This document shows positions 58,640-64,000 of a stretch of DNA of 64,000 nucleotides, in pieces (positions within the stretch are counted from its first letter, which is position 1; each line of letters begins with the position of its first letter). The DNA is from Mycobacteroides abscessus ATCC 19977. GTDB taxonomy: Bacteria; Actinomycetota; Actinomycetes; Mycobacteriales; Mycobacteriaceae. The notes under the pieces were generated by a model. The model worked only from the letters and a program-made list of their open reading frames with translations. It searched no databases and was not told the DNA's origin. Both the position numbers and the translations under genes were made by a program. The DNA lies in contig NC_010397.1 of assembly GCF_000069185.1 (NCBI RefSeq), positions 3,968,001 to 4,032,000 of the forward strand, in the 5' to 3' direction.

Positions 58640-60715
58640 CTACCAGATCTTCACGAACTTGTCCGGCGAGTTCACCATGGGATCACCTGCTAGGCAACCG
58701 AATTCGGCCGCAAAGGGCGCAACGTTGGGCACCACACCGTTGATCCGCAACGCCGGCGGAGAATGCGGATCGCTGGCCAGCTGCGTGATCGCGTCCTCGG
58801 GACGTTGCTTGTCACGCCAGATGCGCGCATAGTTCAGGAAGAACCGCTGCTTCTCGTTGAACCCGACGATCCCCTTCGCCTTTTCGGCATCGTTGTGCTT
58901 GGCCAGCTCGGCCACCAGCGCGTCATACGCGGTATTCACCCCGCCGAGATCTGCGATGTTCTCGCCCAGGGTCAGCCTGCCGTCGACGTGCAGGTCGGGG
59001 CGGCCCGGAATCGGCGTGTAAGCGTTGAATTGCTCCACCAGCCGATTGGCGCGCTTGTCGAACTCCTCGCGATCGTTCGGCGTCCACCAATTGACCCGAT
59101 TGCCCTCGCCGTCGAACTGGCTGCCCTCGTCGTCGAACGCGTGGGTGAACTCGTGGCCGATCACCGCACCGATACCGCCATAGTTGAACGCCGGATCGCC
59201 CTTGGCGTCATAGAAGGGCGCCTGCAGAATCGCGGCGGGAATGGTGATGCTGTTCTCGGTGGGGTCGTACTGGGCATTGACCGTCTGTGGAGTCATCCCC
59301 CACAGCGACCGGTCGGTGGGGCGCCCGATCTTGGCCATTTCGAAGTCGTAATTGAACTTCAGCGCCGCGGCCCGGTCGGTGTAGAAGTTGTCGCCGGCGA
59401 GCTTCAGTTTCGAGAAGTCCCGGTTCTTGTCGGGGAAACCCACTTTGAGAAGTAGCTTGTCCCACTTCCTTTTTGCGGCCAGCTTGGTCTGCGGACTCAT
59501 CCAGTCGACGGCCTCGATGCGCTTCCGCAGCGCCTCCTTGACGTTCTGCACCACCTCGGTGGCCGACCGCTTGTCCCGATCGCTGAACATGCGCTCGACG
59601 TACAACTGGCCCAGGGCCGGACCGACCAGCGTGTTGACGATCTCCAGGCCCTGCTCCCACCGCTGTTTCTGCGCGGTCGTCCCGGTGAGGGCCGACTTGT
59701 ATTTGAACGCGTTGTCGCGGAATGCCTTCGACAGTGCGTCGGCCGAGCGATGCACCGCATGGAAGGTCAGATACGACTTCCAGGTGTCCAGGTCGGTGGT
59801 GGTGAGCAGCCGGTCGAACGCCGTGAAGAACTCGGTCTCGGCAAGAGAGAACGACCTGTCCGACGGCGCACCCTGCGCCTTCAGATAGGCGCCCCATTCG
59901 AAATGGGGTGTCACCGCGTCGGCTTGCGCGACGGTGACCAGTTTGTACTGATTGGCCGGATCACGCTCCTGCACCGGGCTCAATGTCGCTGCGGCCAAGG
60001 CGGATTCCAGCGACGCCACCTGCTCGGCACGCGCCTTGGCCAGCTCTTGGTCGGCTCCGATCAAACCGAACGTCGACGCGATGTAGGCGCGGTAGGCGTC
60101 GAATACCGACGCGTACCGCGGATCGGTGTAGTAGTCCTTGGTGGGCATGCCCAACGCATCGGCACGGACGTAGCCGATCTGCTCGGTGGCATTCGCGTAG
60201 TCGGCGCCGGCCTCCAACCCGAATACCAGGTGCTGCCCGGTGGCGCCGTCCGCGGCCAGGAAGGCGGCAAGCTCCTCGGGCGTCTTGATCTGATCGATCG
60301 CGGCGAGCGTGGGGCGAATGGGGTCGTATCCGGCGGCGTCCAGCTTCGCGTCGTCGGTGGCAGCCCGGTACAGCAGCCCCACCTGATAGTTGACCGACTC
60401 ATGATCGGCGGTACCGAGACCCGAGACCGCGCCGTCGACGATCTCATGCTGAACCTTGCGGGCCTCATCGTTCAGCATGTCGAAGCTGCCGTAGCTGGCC
60501 TTGTCCGCGGGAATGGTGGCCTGGGCGATCCACTTGGCGTTGACAAACCCATTGAGGTCGGCGCACGCGGCAAAACGCATGCTCAGCTGGGCGTTGTCGA
60601 ACGTCGGAATGGGTGTGTTCGCGGCCACCTGCGTGGTGGGCTGGTCACGGGTACACCCCGCGATGGAGACGGTCAGCACTAGCGCCGCCACACCGGCGGA
60701 TCGACTCAGACGCAT
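58640..60715 (-). CDS. M13-family zinc peptidase, lipoprotein
   Basis: 691 residues, neprilysin/PepO family. Zinc site HEFTH in VIGHEFTHAFDDEG, third ligand Glu in GENIADLGG, and substrate-binding VNAQYDPTENSITIP. The N-terminus MRLSRSAGVAALVLTVSIAGC is a lipoprotein signal. M. tuberculosis Zmp1, the known family member, lacks such a signal, so this is likely a separate, surface-anchored peptidase. ATG at 60715 is preferred over starts 3 and 14 codons upstream. Confidence 0.92.
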   Translation of the reverse strand: MRLSRSAGVAALVLTVSIAGCTRDQPTTQVAANTPIPTFDNAQLSMRFAACADLNGFVNAKWIAQATIPADKASYGSFDMLNDEARKVQHEIVDGAVSGLGTADHESVNYQVGLLYRAATDDAKLDAAGYDPIRPTLAAIDQIKTPEELAAFLAADGATGQHLVFGLEAGADYANATEQIGYVRADALGMPTKDYYTDPRYASVFDAYRAYIASTFGLIGADQELAKARAEQVASLESALAAATLSPVQERDPANQYKLVTVAQADAVTPHFEWGAYLKAQGAPSDRSFSLAETEFFTAFDRLLTTTDLDTWKSYLTFHAVHRSADALSKAFRDNAFKYKSALTGTTAQKQRWEQGLEIVNTLVGPALGQLYVERMFSDRDKRSATEVVQNVKEALRKRIEAVDWMSPQTKLAAKRKWDKLLLKVGFPDKNRDFSKLKLAGDNFYTDRAAALKFNYDFEMAKIGRPTDRSLWGMTPQTVNAQYDPTENSITIPAAILQAPFYDAKGDPAFNYGGIGAVIGHEFTHAFDDEGSQFDGEGNRVNWWTPNDREEFDKRANRLVEQFNAYTPIPGRPDLHVDGRLTLGENIADLGGVNTAYDALVAELAKHNDAEKAKGIVGFNEKQRFFLNYARIWRDKQRPEDAITQLASDPHSPPALRINGVVPNVAPFAAEFGCLAGDPMVNSPDKFVKIW

Positions 60716-60822
60716 GACCACCATTTTGCCCATCCGGGCCGCGAGGTCGAGCCGCACCCTGTGGCGGGTTTCACCGAGAGCCGGAATTGGTTCGGCTGGC
60801 TAACGGTCGTACGCTGGCACGG

Positions 60823-61602
60823 GTGCCGGTGCAAGAGATGGTCTTGATCGCGCTTGCGGCGTTCGGTGCTGGCGCGATCAACGTGGTCGCCGGGTCAGGC
60901 ACCCTCATCACCTTCCCCACTCTCATCGCCTTCGGCTACCCACCCGTGGTGGCGACGATGTCCAACGCCGTCGGGCTGACCGTCGGCAGCATGACGGGCG
61001 TGTGGGGGTATCGCCGGGAGCTGTCCGGACAATGGTCGCGGCTCAAGTGGCAGATACCCGCCGTGCTGCTCGGGGCGCTCATCGGATCGTTCCTGCTGCT
61101 GCACCTCCCCGAGAAGACCTTCGTGACCGTTGTGCCGGTGCTGCTGATCCTGGCGCTGGTTCTCGTGGTGGTGGGCCCCAAGATCCAGGCCTGGGCGCGA
61201 CGGCGTTCCGAGGCCCAGGGCCGGGACGCCGATCATGTGCCGCCCGGCCGGATGGCCGCACTCACCGGGGGAAACTTCCTCGTCGGCATCTACGGCGGGT
61301 ATTTCACCGCCGCCCAAGGCATTATGCAGATCGCGGTGATGGGTGCGCTGCTGCCCGAATCCATGCAACGGATGAACGCGGCCAAGAACGTGTTGGCAAT
61401 GATCACCAATATCGTTGCCGCACTTGCTTACACAATCGTCGCCTTCGACCGGGTGAGCTGGACGGCGGCGGGCATCATCGCCGCCGGCTCATTTGTGGGC
61501 GGTCTCGCCGGCGCCCGTTGGGGGCGCAGGCTGTCCCCCGGCGCGCTGCGTGCGGTCATCGTCGCGGTCGGCCTGATCGGCCTGTGGCGGCTGCTCTTCT
61601 AA
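60823..61602 (+). CDS. TauE/SafE-family membrane permease
   Basis: 259 residues with seven or eight membrane helices. GAGAINVVAGSGTLITFPTL near the N-terminus and GNFLVGIYGGYFTAAQGIM in the middle are the two family half-repeats. Members export or import sulfonates, sulfite or related anions; the substrate here is unknown. GTG at 60823 is likely; the frame is open 12 codons further upstream. A hairpin element follows it. Confidence 0.87.
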   Translation: MPVQEMVLIALAAFGAGAINVVAGSGTLITFPTLIAFGYPPVVATMSNAVGLTVGSMTGVWGYRRELSGQWSRLKWQIPAVLLGALIGSFLLLHLPEKTFVTVVPVLLILALVLVVVGPKIQAWARRRSEAQGRDADHVPPGRMAALTGGNFLVGIYGGYFTAAQGIMQIAVMGALLPESMQRMNAAKNVLAMITNIVAALAYTIVAFDRVSWTAAGIIAAGSFVGGLAGARWGRRLSPGALRAVIVAVGLIGLWRLLF

Positions 61603-61651
61603 CAGGTCCCGTCTCTTCTAACAGGTGCCGTCGATCTAACAGGTGCCGTCG
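61597..61651. repeat. Three short tandem repeats of TCTAACAGGTGCCGTC
   Basis: Three successive units of 18-19 bp starting at about 61597, 61616 and 61634; the first has CCC instead of GCC. The first unit includes the stop codon of the permease gene. They immediately precede the 57-bp hairpin. No function is apparent. Confidence 0.7.
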
Positions 61652-61706
61652 ACACGCCGCGTTGTGATCTATCGTGCGAGTAGTTCGCGCATAACACGGC
61701 GTGTCG
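61650..61706. repeat. 57-bp hairpin element, copy B
   Basis: Arms CGACACGCCGCGTT and AACACGGCGTGTCG pair over 14 positions with one mismatch around a 29-base interior. Same length and near-identical arms as the element at 14267-14323; about half of the interior positions also agree. Located between the convergent permease and lipoprotein genes, where it may serve as terminator. Confidence 0.65.
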
Positions 61707-61723
61707 GCGGCAGAACAGACGGG

Positions 61724-62308
61724 CTAGACGACCTCGGTGAAGGCGCCGGCCAGCGTGTAGCGGACATTCTTGTTGGCCCGCGGGCTGGAGACGGATACCT
61801 GAATCTTCGGCTCGGGCTCGTTGGCGAAGAACTTGTCGACGGACAGGTGCGTTACCTTGCCGTCCTCGATACCGGAATCCTTGACCGCCGCAGTCAATAC
61901 GTTGGCCAACACGGCGGGATCGACGATGTCGCTCTTGAACGAACTCTCCTCGACAATGCCCGGCTCGTTATCGCTGACGTCGACGGGCGTCGACTTCACG
62001 CTGGTGCCGTCGTACCGATACTCGTCGACGTTCTCACGCTTCTTCGGGTCGATGGCCCGCACGGCCAGCGACGGGCCGGCGACCGAGATACTGAGGTAGT
62101 CAGCCGGATTGGCACCGACCTTGTCGTTGATAGTGCCGAAGGCCTTGCTCAGCGCTTCGGCGTTCCATCGGCCGATGTCGTTGCTCGGCGCCCCGGCAGC
62201 CTGCGACGCAGCCGATTCCAGTGCGTCCGTTGCCTTTCGGCGCACGTCGGAACAACCGACGACCGACAGACTCAACGCCACACCCAGCGCGATCACACGC
62301 GTATACAC
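61724..62308 (-). CDS. Lipoprotein of unknown function
   Basis: 194 residues. Signal VIALGVALSLSVVGC with lipobox VVGC. The mature part begins with an Ala-rich helix (RRKATDALESAASQAAG) and continues as a beta-rich domain with EYRYDGTSVKSTPVDVSD. I cannot place it in a named family. AGGAGG upstream supports the GTG start. It lies downstream of the P-type ATPase on the same strand, 43 bp away, so it may share its transcript. Confidence 0.75.
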   Translation of the reverse strand: MYTRVIALGVALSLSVVGCSDVRRKATDALESAASQAAGAPSNDIGRWNAEALSKAFGTINDKVGANPADYLSISVAGPSLAVRAIDPKKRENVDEYRYDGTSVKSTPVDVSDNEPGIVEESSFKSDIVDPAVLANVLTAAVKDSGIEDGKVTHLSVDKFFANEPEPKIQVSVSSPRANKNVRYTLAGAFTEVV

Positions 62309-62351
62309 CTACGAATCCTCCTGATGGTCTTCACAACATTCGCTAACGAAC

Positions 62352-64000
62352 CTAGCGGAAGGTTCTCAGCCTCAGGCTGTTCAGTACCACGAACACAGAA
62401 GACATCGCCATCGCCGCACCCGCGATCATCGGGTTGAGCAAACCCAGCGCGGCCAGCGGAATGGCGGCGGTGTTGTAGGCGAACGCCCAGAACAAATTGG
62501 CCTTGATGGTGCCCAGTGTCTTGCGTGACAAACGCAGTGCGGTCGGCACGGTGGTCAGGTCGCCACGCACCAGGGTCAGATCGCTGGCCTCGATGGCGGC
62601 GTCGGTACCGGTGCCCATGGCCATGCCGATATCGGCGGTGGCCAGTGCGGCAGAGTCATTGACGCCGTCGCCGACCATGGCAACCCTCTTGCCCTCCGCC
62701 TGCAGGCGCTTGACGACATCGGCCTTCTCGGTGGGTTTGACCCCGGCGATGACATCACCCGCCGCGATACCGACTTCCGAGGCGACCCGCGCGGCTACTT
62801 CCGCGTTATCACCCGTCAGCAACACCGGTGTGATGCCCATGGCCTTGAGTTCGTCGATGGCTCGGCGGCTCGAGGGCTTCACCGTGTCGGCCACTTCGAT
62901 CTCGCCGCGGCGCAGCCCACCCCAGCTGACCGCCGCGGTGGTGTTTTGGCCTTCGATAGCCTCGATCGAAACCTCTTGGCCGTCAACCACACCGCTGACA
63001 CCGACACCGGGCTCGTTGCGGAAGTTGGTGACGGGCGACAGGGTAAGTCGAGCCGATGCTGCGGCCGCGACGATGGCCCTGGCGACCGGATGCTCGGAAG
63101 CGGATTCCACCGAGGCGGCGATGCGCAGGATTTCGTCGGCATCGGCCACGCCCGAGCCGATGCTGCGCCGCACCTCCACCACGCTCATGACGCCGGTGGT
63201 CACGGTACCGGTCTTGTCCAGCACGACGGTGTCGATGTCCTTGACGTTCTCCAGCACCTCGGGACCCTTGATCAGCACGCCCAGCTGCGCGCCCCGCCCG
63301 GTGCCCACCAGAATGGCCGTGGGGGTCGCCAATCCGAGCGCGCACGGGCAGGCGATGATCAACACCGCCACCGCCGCGGTGAACGCCGAGGCGAGCGAGT
63401 TGCCCAGGGCCGCCCAGGCCACAAAAGTCAACGCCGAGATAGCGAGCACGACGGGCACGAACACCGACGACACCCGATCGGCGAGCCGTTGCACCTGCGC
63501 CTTACCGGTCTGCGCGTCGGACACCAACCGCGCCATCCGGGCCAGTTGCGTGTCGGCGCCCACCTTGTTGGCGCGCACCACGATCCGCCCGTGGGTGTTC
63601 ACGTAGCCACCCAGTACCGGCCCGCCCACGGTGACCTCCATGGGCACCGACTCGCCCGTCATCGTCGACGTGTCCAAGGCCGAGTGACCCTCGATCACCT
63701 CACCGTCGGTGGCCACGCGCTCGCCCGGGCGCACCACGAACTCGTCGCCCACCGCGAGCTGGTCGACGGGAATGCGCGTCTCGTGTCCCCCTCGCAGCAC
63801 CGCGACGTCCTTGGCCCCCAGCGACAGCAGAGCGCGCAGCGCCGAGCCTGCCGAGCGCTTGGCACGAGATTCGGCGAACCGGCCCGCGAGCAGGAAGACG
63901 GTGACCGCGGCCACCACTTCGAAGTACACATGAACATCTCCGTGGGTGTGTCCGGCATTGGCGAACAGCACCCACAGCGACCACAGGTACGCGGCGATGG
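62352..64000 (-). CDS. Copper-type P1B ATPase, C-terminal part
   Basis: At least 549 residues; the frame continues past the window edge (codons upstream read IAAYLWSLWVLFANAGHTHG). It holds the actuator TGES (MTGESVPM), the ion-channel motif CPC in IACPCALGLATPTA, phosphorylation site DKTGTVT, and hinge GDGVNDSAAL. TM7 has YN and TM8 has MSSVFVVLNSLRL, both signatures of Cu(I) exporters. N-terminal metal domains, if any, lie outside. Related to mycobacterial CtpA/CtpB/CtpV; which one cannot be told from this part. Confidence 0.92.
   Translation of the reverse strand, partial: IAAYLWSLWVLFANAGHTHGDVHVYFEVVAAVTVFLLAGRFAESRAKRSAGSALRALLSLGAKDVAVLRGGHETRIPVDQLAVGDEFVVRPGERVATDGEVIEGHSALDTSTMTGESVPMEVTVGGPVLGGYVNTHGRIVVRANKVGADTQLARMARLVSDAQTGKAQVQRLADRVSSVFVPVVLAISALTFVAWAALGNSLASAFTAAVAVLIIACPCALGLATPTAILVGTGRGAQLGVLIKGPEVLENVKDIDTVVLDKTGTVTTGVMSVVEVRRSIGSGVADADEILRIAASVESASEHPVARAIVAAAASARLTLSPVTNFRNEPGVGVSGVVDGQEVSIEAIEGQNTTAAVSWGGLRRGEIEVADTVKPSSRRAIDELKAMGITPVLLTGDNAEVAARVASEVGIAAGDVIAGVKPTEKADVVKRLQAEGKRVAMVGDGVNDSAALATADIGMAMGTGTDAAIEASDLTLVRGDLTTVPTALRLSRKTLGTIKANLFWAFAYNTAAIPLAALGLLNPMIAGAAMAMSSVFVVLNSLRLRTFR

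Overview
The window is high-GC actinobacterial chromosome. Gene content and order mark it as a mycobacterium: it carries, in reverse, the block that M. tuberculosis numbers roughly Rv0524 to Rv0564 (hemL, ccd/ccs genes, menA, menE, pitA, menB, menC, menD, mgtA, menG, menJ, grcC1, htpX, gpsA). Gene content between these blocks differs greatly from M. tuberculosis, which suggests a rapidly growing species, possibly of the Mycobacteroides abscessus/chelonae type. Genus level is solid; species is inference. No rRNA, tRNA, CRISPR array, insertion sequence or prophage was recognised.

Layout. 1-893: 3' part of gpsA. 894-8.5 kb: seven minus-strand genes (lipoprotein, exported protein, KshB-like reductase, SDR, Baeyer-Villiger-type monooxygenase, AurF-like diiron oxygenase and a paralogue that has lost all its metal ligands), then a divergent DUF4873 gene. 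8.5-10.3 kb: TetR regulator divergent from a thioesterase and a DinB-like protein that starts with four 30-bp in-frame repeats. 10.3-20.1 kb: htpX, grcC1, menJ, menG, mgtA, a DUF3592 gene, menD, a bpoC-like hydrolase, menC, and an odd histidine phosphatase flanked by a 30-bp direct repeat. 20.1-25.6 kb: small accessory genes, including a ClpC2-like HTH/Clp-N fusion, a pirin coupled to a diguanylate cyclase, and a lipoprotein. 25.7-36.6 kb: menB, two SDRs, a glyoxalase-fold gene, the pitA pair, DUF3349-menE, a cupin, small enzymes, MTA phosphorylase, a Tat-lipoprotein superoxide dismutase, and menA. 36.6-49.6 kb: a block between menA and the DUF4229 gene, where M. tuberculosis has fabH. It holds a split Clp-N/HTH pair, two P450s, an F420-type oxidoreductase, a WS/DGAT-like protein with an altered active site, a double aminotransferase-fold protein, an SDR, a second Baeyer-Villiger monooxygenase, a sulfotransferase and a DUF1214 protein. 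49.6-57.8 kb: DUF4229, a small membrane protein, a MinD-like ATPase, ccsB-resB-ccdA-tlpA, a phosphoglycerate-mutase-family gene and hemL. 57.8-64 kb: two divergent F420-type genes, an M13 lipoprotein peptidase, a TauE-family permease, a lipoprotein and the 3' part of a copper-type P-ATPase.

How the genes work together. The backbone encodes most of menaquinone synthesis and use: MenD, MenC, MenE, MenB, MenA, MenG and MenJ, plus a long-chain prenyl diphosphate synthase. Next to it lie the type II cytochrome c maturation genes (CcsB, ResB, CcdA, thioredoxin-like lipoprotein) and hemL for haem, so the region is respiratory in theme. Between these genes are oxygenase and lipid-tailoring clusters.

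Strongest observations: two Clp-N/HTH loci 17 kb apart, one fused and one split, with the same GTCAAC-N4/5-GTTGAC double operator and the same leaderless promoter geometry; the 41-49.6 kb tailoring cluster; the active/inactive diiron pair; and a histidine-phosphatase cassette bounded by perfect repeats at the menC start.
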